From Oceanibacterium hippocampi (GTDB taxonomy: Bacteria; Pseudomonadota; Alphaproteobacteria; Sneathiellales; Sneathiellaceae): DNA of 64,000 nucleotides. The stretch is taken from positions 558,001 to 622,000 of the forward strand of contig NZ_FWFR01000003.1 of NCBI RefSeq assembly GCF_900172325.1. The letters run 5' to 3'. Positions 8,828 through 18,192 of the stretch are shown in pieces (positions within the stretch are counted from its first letter, which is position 1; every line of letters starts with the position of its first letter). The translations under genes were made by a program, and so were the position numbers. The notes under the pieces are model-generated. The model searched no databases, was not told the origin of the DNA, and worked only from the letters and a program-made list of their open reading frames with translations.

Positions 8828-10116
8828 GCTGAACTCCCCTTCGCGTCATAACTGGTCGCCGCCTGGAAGCTGGCGGCGACGGCCGGCGCCAGGCGCCGCG
8901 TCAGGTACCCGCCGGCGAGTGTCAGGGCCGTGAACACCGCCCATGGCAGCGGCGAGGTGAAGTCGACGGTGACGTAGAAGACCGTCATCTCGACCTCGCC
9001 GGTCGGCGCGCCGTTCCGGTAATGGAACATCTCGAGCAGGCCGACCAGGCCGCAGAACAGCATCGCGACCGGGATCACCATCGTCAGGTAGGGCACCACG
9101 AGGCTTCGCAGCCGGCCGAGGCGCCAGGCCGGCACATGCATCATCATGATGCCGGTCAGGCCGGTCGGGACGTAAAGCACCGTGGCCAGGAAGACGAGGC
9201 CGACATAGAGCACCCAGAGATCCGTGTAGCCGCTCAGCACGGTCTGCAGCAGGGTGAAGATCACGGCCCCCACGATCGGCCCGATGAAGTAGCCGATGCC
9301 GCCGATATAGGCCATCAGGAGCACGCCGCCCGAGGTCGTCGCGTTCAGGTTCTGCTCGGTCAGGATCTCGTAGTTGATGGCGAACAGCCCGCCGGCGATG
9401 CCGGCGAAGAAGCCGGCCGCGCAGAACGAGATCAGCCGCACCGTGCGCTGGCTGTAGCCGACGAACTCGGCCCGCTCCGGATTGTCGCGCACGGCGTTCG
9501 CCATCCGCCCGGCCGGGGTGCGCGAGAACAGGTACATGAACAGCACCGCCACCAGGACCCAGACGGCGATCAGGTAATAGACCTCGATGTCCTGCAGGAA
9601 ATTGAAGCCGAAGATGCCGGGCCCGGTGGTCCGGTCGCCGCTCACCCCTTCCTCGCCGCCGAAGAAGACGACAAGGATCAGCGACAGTGCCGCGACCAGT
9701 TCGCCGATGCCGAGCGAGATCATGGCGAAGACGGTGCCGGCGCGGCGGGTCGAGAAACTGCCGATCACCAGCGCCATGAACAGGCCGAACAGGCCGCCCA
9801 TGAACGGCGTCAGGTAAATCGGAAAGACGAAGAGCTGCTGGTCGACCCAGTCGATCATGTGCATGGCGAAGAAACCGCCGAGACCGAAATAGACCGCGTG
9901 GCCGAAGGACAGCATGCCGCCCTGCCCGAGCATCATGTTGTAGGAGAGCGCGAAGACGATCGCGATCCCCATCTGGTTCATCACGGTGACGGCCAGCCCC
10001 GAGGTGAAGATCTGCGGCAGGATCAGCAGGACCGCCGCCGAGACGAGCCAGACGGCGAGCCGGCGAAAGGTCGCGCGCCTCGTCGTCGCGGCCCCTGTTG
10101 TCGCGATCACGCTCAT
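8824..10116 (-). CDS. livM: Liv-type ABC transporter permease (LivM)
   Basis: The 430-residue integral membrane protein has the LivM core, with the motifs QMGIAIVFALSYNMMLGQGG and LSFGHAVYFGLGGFFAMH, FSRTPAGRMANAVRDNPERAEFVGYS and GIGYFIGPIVGAVIF. It is longer than the common 320-360 residues because of a C-terminal extension (about residues 340-430) with two further hydrophobic stretches, a variant seen in other LivM proteins. It overlaps livG by 4 bases and livH by 4 bases. Confidence 0.93.
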   Translation of the reverse strand: MSVIATTGAATTRRATFRRLAVWLVSAAVLLILPQIFTSGLAVTVMNQMGIAIVFALSYNMMLGQGGMLSFGHAVYFGLGGFFAMHMIDWVDQQLFVFPIYLTPFMGGLFGLFMALVIGSFSTRRAGTVFAMISLGIGELVAALSLILVVFFGGEEGVSGDRTTGPGIFGFNFLQDIEVYYLIAVWVLVAVLFMYLFSRTPAGRMANAVRDNPERAEFVGYSQRTVRLISFCAAGFFAGIAGGLFAINYEILTEQNLNATTSGGVLLMAYIGGIGYFIGPIVGAVIFTLLQTVLSGYTDLWVLYVGLVFLATVLYVPTGLTGIMMMHVPAWRLGRLRSLVVPYLTMVIPVAMLFCGLVGLLEMFHYRNGAPTGEVEMTVFYVTVDFTSPLPWAVFTALTLAGGYLTRRLAPAVAASFQAATSYDAKGSSA

Positions 10117-11063
10117 GACTCACGTTTCCCCATGAGGCCCTGCGGGCGGAAAATCAGCATCAGCACCAGCATCAGGTACGGAATGATCGGCGCGATCTGC
10201 GGCAGGGTGATGGTCCACACGTCGACCAGGAAATCGTCCGGACTGAAGCTCATTCCGAAGAGCCCGAAGAAATCCGATACCGAAACGTCGAGGGCGACGG
10301 CGACGGTCTGGATCAGTCCGATCATGATCGAGGCGACGAAGGCGCCGGACAGCGATCCGAGCCCGCCGAAAACGACGACAACGAAGACGATCGTGCCCAG
10401 TTCGAAGGCCATCGCCGGACCCGTGCCGAGAACCGGCCCGGCGATCACGCCGGCGATCGCGGCAAGCGCCGAGCCGACCCCGAAGGTCGCCATGAAGATG
10501 AACGGCACGTTGTGGCCGAGCATGGCGACGATGTTCGGGTGGGTGATCGCCGCCTGGATGATCATGCCGACACGGGACCGGGTGAGGACCGCGAAGAGGA
10601 GCACGAAGATCGCGATCGAGACCAGCAGCATGAACGCCTTGTAGGCCGGGAAGGCGTTGCCGAACATCTCGAAGAAAGTGAAGTCGAGCACCTCCGGCAC
10701 GCGGTAGTCCTGGAGCTGTTTGCCCCAGAAGAACTGGACGACCTCCTCGATCAGGAAAGCAAGGCCGAAGGTGAAGATCAGTTCCGCCACGTGGCCGTAG
10801 CGATGCACGTGGCGGAGGCCGTAGCGTTCGACGAGGGCGCCGAGCAGGCCGGCGATGATCGGCGCGATGATCAGGGCCGGGAAGAAGCCGATGTAGCCGC
10901 TCATCGTGAAGGCGAAATAGGCCCCGAGCATGTAGAAGCTCGCATGGGCGAAATTGAGCACGCCCATCATGCTGAAGATCAGCGTGAGCCCGCTCGAGAG
11001 CATGAACAGGAGCAGTCCGTAAACCAGCCCGTTCAGGATCGAAAACAGAATGAGTTCAAACAT
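10113..11063 (-). CDS. livH: Liv-type ABC transporter permease (LivH)
   Basis: The 316-residue membrane protein begins MFELILFSILNGLVYGLLLF and has the LivH signature of an early GLTLIFSMMGVLNFAHASFY helix and a late GGLGSLSGAFVASIMIGLIQ segment. The ATG at 11063 is chosen because LivH proteins start just before this first helix; the upstream extension (to 11135) is polar and lacks similarity. It overlaps livM by 4 bases. About 190 bases separate it from the binding-protein gene, consistent with unequal expression within one operon. Confidence 0.92.
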   Translation of the reverse strand: MFELILFSILNGLVYGLLLFMLSSGLTLIFSMMGVLNFAHASFYMLGAYFAFTMSGYIGFFPALIIAPIIAGLLGALVERYGLRHVHRYGHVAELIFTFGLAFLIEEVVQFFWGKQLQDYRVPEVLDFTFFEMFGNAFPAYKAFMLLVSIAIFVLLFAVLTRSRVGMIIQAAITHPNIVAMLGHNVPFIFMATFGVGSALAAIAGVIAGPVLGTGPAMAFELGTIVFVVVVFGGLGSLSGAFVASIMIGLIQTVAVALDVSVSDFFGLFGMSFSPDDFLVDVWTITLPQIAPIIPYLMLVLMLIFRPQGLMGKRES

Positions 11064-11202
11064 GATCCGCCTGACATTGCCGCCGGCCGGGACCGTTGAC
11101 CGGGCAGGGAAAGGACGGCGACAACCGTTCGCCACGCCTCATTCGGGCGACGCCGCAGCAGAAACGGACATCAACGCGGGCAATCCGGTTGTCGCGGATG
11201 GC

Positions 11203-11229
11203 CCCGCCGGCGACACGGTCACCGGCGGG
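11203..11229 (-). terminator. Intercistronic hairpin between the binding-protein gene and livH
   Basis: An 8-bp inverted repeat, CCCGCCGG and CCGGCGGG, is separated by an 11-base loop. It follows the binding-protein gene and precedes livH. There is no T-run, so it is more likely an RNA-stabilising or attenuating hairpin than a full terminator. Confidence 0.35.
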
Positions 11230-11254
11230 ACGTCCGTCTGTCAGCGCCCTGTCG

Positions 11255-12508
11255 TCAGGACGGCCTTTTCATCTTGCAGGTCGTCGGAAGCTCGACGGCC
11301 GACACTGGCACTGCACGTTCCTCGACGAGACCGAAGCCGGAATTGTCCATGTCGAACTCAACATTCTCGTCGGTATGGACGAAGATCCGGATCGGCATCG
11401 CGAGCTGGTGGTCGGAGGCCCGCATGATCACGCGGTCGCCGGCGATGGTGGTGAATTCCATGCCTTCCAGGGCCCGGGCGATATCGTCGACGTTGGTGTT
11501 GCCGGCCTTGTCGATCGCCCTGGCGAGCATCTGGACGGTATTGATGATCCGGAACTGGGTGATGTTCTCGTTCTCGTACTTCGCCTCGTAGGCCGTCGTG
11601 TAGGCCCGGAAAGCATCCGTGTGGGCCGGGTTGGCCGCGCCCTCGGTGACCAGCATGATCCGGCCCTTGCCGGCGGCGCCGAGCGTCGCGGTGATACCGT
11701 TACCTGCCGCGTAATAGGTGTAGAACGGAACATCGAGGCCGATGTCGTTCGCCGCCTTGGCGAGGTTCACCATGTCCGCGCCCCAGTTGCCGGTGATCAC
11801 GGCCTTCGCGCCGGAAGCCTTGATCTTGGTGACGTAGGGGGTGAAGTCCTTGACCTTGCCGATCGGGTGCAGCTCGTTGCCGACGATCTCGAGATCGGGG
11901 CGCTTCTTCCCGAGCATGTCGACCGCGGCGGCCGCGACCGCCTTGCCGAACGAGTAGTCCTGGCCGATGACGTAGACCTTGTCGATGTCGGCGCGGGCTT
12001 TGATGTCGTCCGTCAGCGCCTCCATCTTCATGTCGGCGTTGGCGTCGAAGCGGAAATGCCAGAAATTGCATTTCTCGTTGGTCAGCGCCGGGTCGACGGC
12101 CGAGTAGTTGAGATAGAGAATCCGCTGGTCCGGGTTGCGGGTGTTGTGCTTCTCGACCGCATCGGTAAGCGCGTTGGCCACGCCCGAACTGTTGCCCTGG
12201 ACGATCACCTTGACGCCGTCGCCGATCGCCTTCTTGAGCTGGATGAGGGCTTCCTTGGCGCTGACCTGGTTGTCGTACCCGGTGACCTCCAGCATCGTGC
12301 CGCCGAGCACCCCGCCTTTCTTGTTGACGAGTTCGTCGGCTGCGAAGGTGAACTGCTTGAGGCCGCTCTGGCCGACCGCAGCAAAGGGTCCCGACAGCGG
12401 GTCGATGAAACCGATCTTGATGGTGTCGGCGGCCTGCGCCTGGCCGACAGCGATCCCGGCGGTCATTGCCAACGCAACGACGAGCCCGGCAAATCTGGAT
12501 GTTTGCAT
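11255..12508 (-). CDS. Periplasmic substrate-binding protein of the Liv-type transporter
   Basis: The 417-residue product starts with a signal peptide (MQTSRFAGLVVALAMTAG, cut probably after AQAA) and then DTIKIGFIDPLSGPFA, the standard entry of type-I periplasmic binding proteins of the Leu/Ile/Val family. Two adjacent ATGs exist; 12508 is preferred because AGGGAG then sits five bases upstream. As the first gene of the operon with livH-M-G-F and the oxidoreductase, it sets the specificity of the importer. The ligand is unknown: amino acids, amides and aromatic acids are all possible for this family. Confidence 0.92.
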   Translation of the reverse strand: MQTSRFAGLVVALAMTAGIAVGQAQAADTIKIGFIDPLSGPFAAVGQSGLKQFTFAADELVNKKGGVLGGTMLEVTGYDNQVSAKEALIQLKKAIGDGVKVIVQGNSSGVANALTDAVEKHNTRNPDQRILYLNYSAVDPALTNEKCNFWHFRFDANADMKMEALTDDIKARADIDKVYVIGQDYSFGKAVAAAAVDMLGKKRPDLEIVGNELHPIGKVKDFTPYVTKIKASGAKAVITGNWGADMVNLAKAANDIGLDVPFYTYYAAGNGITATLGAAGKGRIMLVTEGAANPAHTDAFRAYTTAYEAKYENENITQFRIINTVQMLARAIDKAGNTNVDDIARALEGMEFTTIAGDRVIMRASDHQLAMPIRIFVHTDENVEFDMDNSGFGLVEERAVPVSAVELPTTCKMKRPS

Positions 12509-12648
12509 CATCACTCCCTTGTGCCTCGTGGCGCATGCAATGCAATGCACCTATTGATTGTTGGTTTTTCCCTGTAGGCGCATGATGGCGGAGGCTCGGT
12601 CAACTGTCCATATTTTATGGGGAGCGCCAAGCAACCGGCGGGACATGC

Positions 12649-13542
12649 TCAGCGCCAGCAGCCGACCCGCACGATAAAGGGCCGCGACTCGCCGAATACA
12701 CTGTCCCGGGTCCGTTCCGCCCGCTCCGTCCCGGCCTGCAGACGATGCGCCGAGACGCCGTTCTCGGCGAGGAACTCGAGGACCGGCCGGGCGGCGATCG
12801 CGATCCCGACATCGGTCACCAGATTGCCGGACTTTCGATAGATCTCGGGCGTGTTCGCTTTCGCGAAGACGACCCCGACGACTGCCCCCCGGGCGTCGAG
12901 TACCGGGCCCCCGCTGTTGCCCGGACGGACATCGCCGCGCACCAGGAAGAAGGCCGGCAGTACGTCGCCCGGCATGACCGGCCGGAGCACCACCGCATTC
13001 GTCATGCTCGGCAGGATCGGCGCGACCCCCTGGGTCGGATAGCCGATGAGGTCGGCCCTGCCGCTCGCCTGCAGGACCGCACCCGGATCGAAGACAGCTA
13101 CAGCCGGCGCCGCTGCGTCGGTCGTCAGCAGGGCGAGGTCGAGGGTCATGTGGCTGGCGACAAGGTGAGCCGTACGGCGTTCGCCGCCGGTCGTCTCCAC
13201 CGACAGCGCGGAGCAGTTGCGCACGACATGGACGTTGGTGAGCACCTGTCCGCCGTCGGCGACGAAGAAGCCGGTGCCGATCCCGGTCAGCCGTCGACCG
13301 GGTTCGACCGGCTTCGGGCCGGAAAATCCCTGCTGCATGCGCTCGATCCGCCGCTGGCGCACCGTCTCCGCCATCTCGTCGCTGACGATCTCGCCCGCGC
13401 ATTTGGCGGCGAAGGTACGGCTGACCATCTCGCGCGCCTTGTCGTAGCAGTTGACCACCGCGGCTTGTTCGGCGCGCACGGCCGACGCACCGGCGCTTGC
13501 CGCGACCGACAGGATGATGGCGAACAGTATTCCCCGGGTCAT
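12649..13542 (-). CDS. Secreted trypsin-like serine protease (S1 family)
   Basis: The 297-residue product begins MTRGILFAIILSVAASAGAS, a signal peptide ending near AVRAE. The catalytic triad is readable: His in VLTNVHVVRNCS, Asp in MTLDLALL and Ser in PGNSGGPVLD, in the order of trypsin-like/DegP-type proteases. No PDZ domain follows; the last 60 residues are unassigned. It should act in the periplasm or outside. The gene is divergent from the patatin gene, and its 3' end lies 140 bases from the start of the binding-protein gene. Confidence 0.85.
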   Translation of the reverse strand: MTRGILFAIILSVAASAGASAVRAEQAAVVNCYDKAREMVSRTFAAKCAGEIVSDEMAETVRQRRIERMQQGFSGPKPVEPGRRLTGIGTGFFVADGGQVLTNVHVVRNCSALSVETTGGERRTAHLVASHMTLDLALLTTDAAAPAVAVFDPGAVLQASGRADLIGYPTQGVAPILPSMTNAVVLRPVMPGDVLPAFFLVRGDVRPGNSGGPVLDARGAVVGVVFAKANTPEIYRKSGNLVTDVGIAIAARPVLEFLAENGVSAHRLQAGTERAERTRDSVFGESRPFIVRVGCWR

Positions 13543-13723
13543 GCAAGTCCTTTCCGCCTGTCCCGGCACGACTCAGGAGCGCCACGGCGACAGGCGGAAA
13601 CCAGTCTAGCGGCGCGCCCGGACATTGTCCCCTCCTTCGCTGGGCCGCCCCGTCACAACCGCCGCCCGCCACGCGTCCTCAGTCGGGATAGCAGGCGAAA
13701 CCGAACTGACGGACCTCGAGCCA

Positions 13724-15133
13724 ATGGCGAAAACAGCACGGATCCTGTCCATCGACGGCGGGGGCATCCGGGGGATCATCCCGGCACTCGTCCTGAAGAA
13801 ACTGGAAGGCCAACTCGGCCATGGCATCGCGGAATCCTTCCACATGATCGCCGGCACCTCGACCGGCGCCCTGATCGCCGCCGGATTGTCACGCCCGCGG
13901 CCGGAGCCGCTGAGCGCGAACGAACTCGCCCGGCTCTACGTGGAGGACGGTCCGAAGATCTTTCAGCGCTCGCTCTGGCACGGGGTTTCCTCGCTCGGCG
14001 GCCTGACCGACCAGCGCTACGACGCCGCGCCGCTCGAGCGGATACTCGATATGACCTTCGGCAACACGCTGATGTCGGAGGCCGCGACCGACCTGCTGGT
14101 TCCGGCCTACGAGATCGAACGCAGCAGCGGCGGCCGGCGCGAGAAGGGTCCGCATTTCTTCAAGAGCTGGCACGCCCGCGGACACCGCAATGAAAAGCCA
14201 GACTCGCACGACTTCTATGTCCGCGACGTGGTGCGCGCCTCGACCGCGGCGCCGACCTATTTCGAGGCGGCCGACATCCTCGACCGGGCTGGCGACGAGC
14301 GCTACCTGATCGACGGCGGCGTCGTGGCGAACAACCCGGCGCTCTGCGCGCTCGCCTCGGCGCGCCGTCTCTATCCGGCCGCGGATTCCTTTCTGCTCGT
14401 CTCGCTCGGAACCGGCGACCTCGGCCGCCCGATCGAGTTCGACGCGGCCCGGCACTGGGGAATCTCCGGCTGGGCGCGGCCGTTGCTGAGCGTGATTTTC
14501 GGCGGCGGGTCCGAAAGCGTCGACTATCAGCTCGGCCAGTTGCTGACGCCGGGGCGCTCCTTTTTCCGCTTCCAGACCGACCTGCTGCCGTTCGCCGACG
14601 GGCTGCAGGGGCCGAACGACGACTTCGACGACGCCTCGCCCGACAACCTGCTGAAGCTGCAACGGAAAGCCACCGAGCTGGTCGAGGCCCGCGCCGACGA
14701 CATCGTTGCCCTGGTCAAGCTGCTGCAATCCGACATGGCGCCGCGCGAGGCGCTCACCGGCGAGGACCGGCCCGCCGCGCCGCCGCGCCCGGCCGCGCGG
14801 CCGGAGCCGCGACCGGTATCCGCCACCCCGTCGGTCCCGCCGCAGGCCAGGCCGCCGATCGTCGAGCTTGACGAGGAGGATGGCGGGAAAGCGGACACGG
14901 CCCCGGGAGAGCCGGCGGCGCCCGCCGAGGCAGTCGCCGGGCCGGCGGAGGGCGACGTCGGCCGGCCGAACGAAGCCGGCGACGACGCGCCCGGGGGCGT
15001 CGGCGCGCCGTCGACCCAGGTGACGATGGACCCGGCGCAACCGGCGACCCCGGACGACACGGCGGAAGGGCCCGACGAGGATACGGCGAGCGCCGACACC
15101 GGCGGCGGGGACCCGGCCGGCCCCCAGGGTTAG
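13724..15133 (+). CDS. Patatin-like phospholipase with long acidic Pro/Ala-rich tail
   Basis: The 469-residue protein begins MAKTARILSIDGGGIRGIIP. GGGIRG is the oxyanion-hole loop, GTSTG (near residue 45) holds the catalytic serine, and DGGVVANNPA (near residue 200) gives the Asp of the Ser-Asp dyad. The lipase domain covers about 330 residues. The rest (about residues 350-469) is rich in Pro, Ala, Gly, Asp and Glu and looks disordered. No signal peptide is visible, so the enzyme probably acts on membrane lipids from the cytoplasm or is secreted by another route. The ORF is open further upstream, but conserved sequence starts at 13724. Confidence 0.9.
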   Translation: MAKTARILSIDGGGIRGIIPALVLKKLEGQLGHGIAESFHMIAGTSTGALIAAGLSRPRPEPLSANELARLYVEDGPKIFQRSLWHGVSSLGGLTDQRYDAAPLERILDMTFGNTLMSEAATDLLVPAYEIERSSGGRREKGPHFFKSWHARGHRNEKPDSHDFYVRDVVRASTAAPTYFEAADILDRAGDERYLIDGGVVANNPALCALASARRLYPAADSFLLVSLGTGDLGRPIEFDAARHWGISGWARPLLSVIFGGGSESVDYQLGQLLTPGRSFFRFQTDLLPFADGLQGPNDDFDDASPDNLLKLQRKATELVEARADDIVALVKLLQSDMAPREALTGEDRPAAPPRPAARPEPRPVSATPSVPPQARPPIVELDEEDGGKADTAPGEPAAPAEAVAGPAEGDVGRPNEAGDDAPGGVGAPSTQVTMDPAQPATPDDTAEGPDEDTASADTGGGDPAGPQG

Positions 15134-16086
15134 ACCGGATCGGATGACGCCGCGTCGCCGAAGCGTTCGGCGAGCCAGTCCCGAAACGGCGCAACACGCG
15201 GATCGTCCCCTGCCCCAGCGGAGGTGACGAAGAAATAGGCCAGCGGCTCGTCGAGCGCCGGCTGAAACAGGATGCGAAGACGGCCGGTCGCCAAGTCATC
15301 GCGTGCCAGCGCCGTCTTGCCGAGCGCCACGCCGGCGCCTGCGACCGCTGCGTTCAGGACGTCGGCCGAACTGTCGAAATGCAGCCCGGATCGCAGATCG
15401 ATGGTATCCCCGCCGCCCGCCGCGCCAAGGTAGCGCGCCCAGTCATAGAGGCCGCTTTCGGCTTCAAGCGCGCCGGAATCATGCAGCAGGGTGAGACCCG
15501 CTAGATCGCGGATACTGTCGATCCTGCCGTGACGGGCGATGAAGTCCGGGCTTGCCATCGGCGCCACCTGGTTGCCCGCGAGGCGGACAGAGAGGCATCC
15601 CGGCACCATGCCGAGGCCATAGTGAATCGCGCAGGCCGCCGCGCCGGCGCCGAGATCCGGCACCTCGCGGTCGGTCCTTATCGCGATCGGAATCGCGGGA
15701 TAGGCGGCGCGGAACTCGTCGAGATGGGGCACCAGCCACTTGACCACGACCGACGGTGACGCGGAAACGACGAATGGATCGCCCGGAAGCGGCGTCGGCC
15801 GGAGCGCATCGAGGCCGGCATGAAAGCTTGCCAGCCCATCGGCCACCGCGGGCGCCAGCCGTCGTCCCGCCTCGGTCAGCCCGACGCCCTTGCCTTCGCG
15901 GCGGAACAGCGCGATGCCGAGCGCTTCCTCCAGCGCGCGGATCCGGTGGCTGACCGCAGACGGGGTGACGCCCAGTTCGGCCGCCGCGGCGGCGAAGTGG
16001 CGGTGCCGGGCAGCCGCCTCGAAAACCCTCAGGAAATCCAGTGGCGGCAACCGGCCGGCGCCAGCCGGGTGATGAGGTCCACTCAT
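15130..16086 (-). CDS. LysR-family transcriptional regulator (GcvA-like)
   Basis: The 318-residue protein has a winged helix-turn-helix at residues 12-70 (LDFLRVFEAAARHRHFAAAA, then VTPSAVSHRIRALEEALG) and a ligand-binding domain beginning near residue 95. The core resembles the GcvA/AmpR branch. It is transcribed divergently from a DMT transporter gene 100 bases away, a common layout in which the regulator controls the transporter. Its stop overlaps the stop of the patatin gene on the other strand by 4 bases. Confidence 0.9.
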   Translation of the reverse strand: MSGPHHPAGAGRLPPLDFLRVFEAAARHRHFAAAAAELGVTPSAVSHRIRALEEALGIALFRREGKGVGLTEAGRRLAPAVADGLASFHAGLDALRPTPLPGDPFVVSASPSVVVKWLVPHLDEFRAAYPAIPIAIRTDREVPDLGAGAAACAIHYGLGMVPGCLSVRLAGNQVAPMASPDFIARHGRIDSIRDLAGLTLLHDSGALEAESGLYDWARYLGAAGGGDTIDLRSGLHFDSSADVLNAAVAGAGVALGKTALARDDLATGRLRILFQPALDEPLAYFFVTSAGAGDDPRVAPFRDWLAERFGDAASSDPV

Positions 16087-16186
16087 TGCATTATTGAGAA
16101 AGATTCACTGGTTGTCGCAGCCGGGTTCCGAGAATATTGAACAACACCAGCCGACGGAAAGAGTTCTTTTCATCAATCGGACGATC

Positions 16187-17092
16187 ATGGCCGATCTCTG
16201 GATCCCGATAACCCTGTTCGCCGCGCTGATGCAGGCGGTCCGCACGGCGTTGCAGAAGCACATGACGGCATCGCTGTCGACGGCGGCGGTCAGCCTCGCG
16301 CGCTATCTCTACGGACTGCCCTTCGCGCTCGCCTATCTCGCGCTGCTCGCCGTATGGAGCAGCGACGGCGGCCCGCGGCTGACGCCGGCCTTCCTCGTCG
16401 ACGGCGCCGTGGCCGGTGCCGCCCAGGTCATCGCGAGCGCCCTGATGGTCGCCCTGTTCCGGTACCGGAATTTCGCCGTCGGCATCACCTATTCCAAGAC
16501 CGAGGCAATCCAGACGGCGGTCCTGTCGAGCCTGCTGCTGGGTGAATCCCTCGACGCGGTCGCCTCCTTCTCGGTCGCGATCGGCGCCGTCGGCATCATG
16601 GTGATCTCGACCACCGGCCAGCAGTACGGCGTCGGCGCGCTGGCCAAGGCGCTGACTGCCCGTCCGGCCCTCATGGGCCTGGCCTCCGGCCTCGGTTTCG
16701 CCGTCGCCTCGGTCTATATCCGCTCGGCAGCCCATGCCCTCGACGGCGGCGACGACATCATTCGCGCCGCCGCGACGCTTGCCTATGTCGTATCGCTGCA
16801 GACGATCATGCTCGCCGCCTACATGGCCGTCCGGGAACGCGCCGCGCTGGCGGCCCTGATCCGCGCCTGGCGGCCGGCCGGACTGGTCGGCCTGACCTCC
16901 GTGCTCGGCTCGGCCGGCTGGTTCACCGCGATGACCCTGCAGCACGCCGCGCTCGTCAAGACGCTCGGACAAATAGAGATCGTCGCCACGTTGGCAATAT
17001 CTCACTATATTTTTCGCGAACCGCCGACAAAACGTGAATTGTTCGGAATGGCGCTGGTTTTCGCGGCTGTCATCACGTTATTTCGACGGTAA
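16187..17092 (+). CDS. EamA/DMT-family transporter
   Basis: The 301-residue hydrophobic protein starts MADLWIPITLFAALMQAVRT and has about ten predicted helices in two EamA-like halves; the last residues are LFGMALVFAAVITLFRR. An upstream in-frame extension from 16094 is polar and ignored. The divergent LysR gene is the likely regulator. The substrate is unknown. Confidence 0.83.
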   Translation: MADLWIPITLFAALMQAVRTALQKHMTASLSTAAVSLARYLYGLPFALAYLALLAVWSSDGGPRLTPAFLVDGAVAGAAQVIASALMVALFRYRNFAVGITYSKTEAIQTAVLSSLLLGESLDAVASFSVAIGAVGIMVISTTGQQYGVGALAKALTARPALMGLASGLGFAVASVYIRSAAHALDGGDDIIRAAATLAYVVSLQTIMLAAYMAVRERAALAALIRAWRPAGLVGLTSVLGSAGWFTAMTLQHAALVKTLGQIEIVATLAISHYIFREPPTKRELFGMALVFAAVITLFRR

Positions 17093-17376
17093 TGACGTTA
17101 TCCTATTTTTCAACACGTTGTTTTTATTGAATTATTTACTCCCTCTAATCCTATTTTTGCATATTTGGGAAGCACTCGCGCGCAGAGTCGCGAAACAAAA
17201 GGAATTGTCAGCCCCACGATTCCGTCCCATTATTATCGGACAAGAAACAAGGGCAACGGCGACCGTGCCTGTCACGGCGACCGAGACCGCAGGGAGAGAT
17301 ATGTCGGGGCGCAGGTGTTATTCCGCCCCGCAGTTGCCAGGCCGGATAGCGGCGTTGGCAGCGGGCGGGTGCGTGC

Positions 17377-18192
17377 ATGTCCGGTAGTTTGGCCGAACGA
17401 AGCGAACCGGATCCGCGCACGGCGTCGGGACCGCTTCTCGACGTCAGTGGCATCAAGTTGAGTTTCGGCGGCATCAAGGCGCTGGACGATGTCAGTTTTA
17501 CCGTCGACAGCGGGCAGATCGTCGGCCTCATCGGGCCGAACGGCGCCGGCAAGACCACGATGTTCAACTGCCTGAGCCGGGTCTATGTGCCGAACGAGGG
17601 CCAGATCCGCTTCAAGGGCCAGCCGATCCTCAAGGAACCGACGCACCGGATCGCCGATATCGGCATCGGTCGCACCTTCCAGAACCTGGCGCTGTTCAAG
17701 ACCATGACCGTTCTGCAGAACGTCATGGTCGGCGGACATTGCACGACCGCCAGCGGCTTCATCGGCAATGCCCTGAGGCTGCCGTCGGTCCGCCGGGAGG
17801 AAGACGAACTGGTCGGCCGGGCGTGGAGCCTGATCAGCTATCTCGGTCTGGAAAGCGTTGCCCACGCACGGGTCTCCGACCTCCCTTTCGGCACCCAGAA
17901 GCGGGTCGAGATCGGCCGCGCACTGGCCAGCAAGCCGACCCTGCTGCTGATGGACGAACCGGCCGGGGGCCTCAACCATGAGGAAATCGGCGGCCTGGGC
18001 GACCTGATCCGCCAGATCCGAGACGAACGCGACATAACGGTGCTGATCGTGGAACATCACATGAGCCTCGTGATGGCGATATCCGACAAGGTCGTCGCCC
18101 TCGATTTCGGGCGCAAGCTTGCCGAGGGCACGCCGGCGGAGGTCCAGAAGGACCCTGAAGTCATTCGCGCCTATCTCGGGACCAACGACTGA
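17377..18192 (+). CDS. livG: Liv-type ABC transporter ATPase (LivG), second system
   Basis: The 271-residue ATPase has Walker [12 protein letters not shown], the LivG insertion RTFQNLALFKTMTVLQNVMV, signature LPFGTQKRVEIGRAL, Walker B LLLMDEPAGGLNHEE and H-loop VLIVEHHMSLVM. It is the first gene of a five-gene transporter operon on the plus strand. A 284-base spacer, visibly richer in A/T than its surroundings, precedes it and should hold the promoter, although I could not point to one. A start slightly downstream cannot be excluded. Confidence 0.93.
   Translation: MSGSLAERSEPDPRTASGPLLDVSGIKLSFGGIKALDDVSFTVDSGQIVGLIGPNGAGKTTMFNCLSRVYVPNEGQIRFKGQPILKEPTHRIADIGIGRTFQNLALFKTMTVLQNVMVGGHCTTASGFIGNALRLPSVRREEDELVGRAWSLISYLGLESVAHARVSDLPFGTQKRVEIGRALASKPTLLLMDEPAGGLNHEEIGGLGDLIRQIRDERDITVLIVEHHMSLVMAISDKVVALDFGRKLAEGTPAEVQKDPEVIRAYLGTND

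Noticed and set aside
17034-17387. 117-codon frame with a hydrophobic start between the DMT and livG genes
   Set aside because: It overlaps the DMT gene end out of frame; its hydrophobicity comes from an A/T-rich spacer, and no ribosome site is seen.
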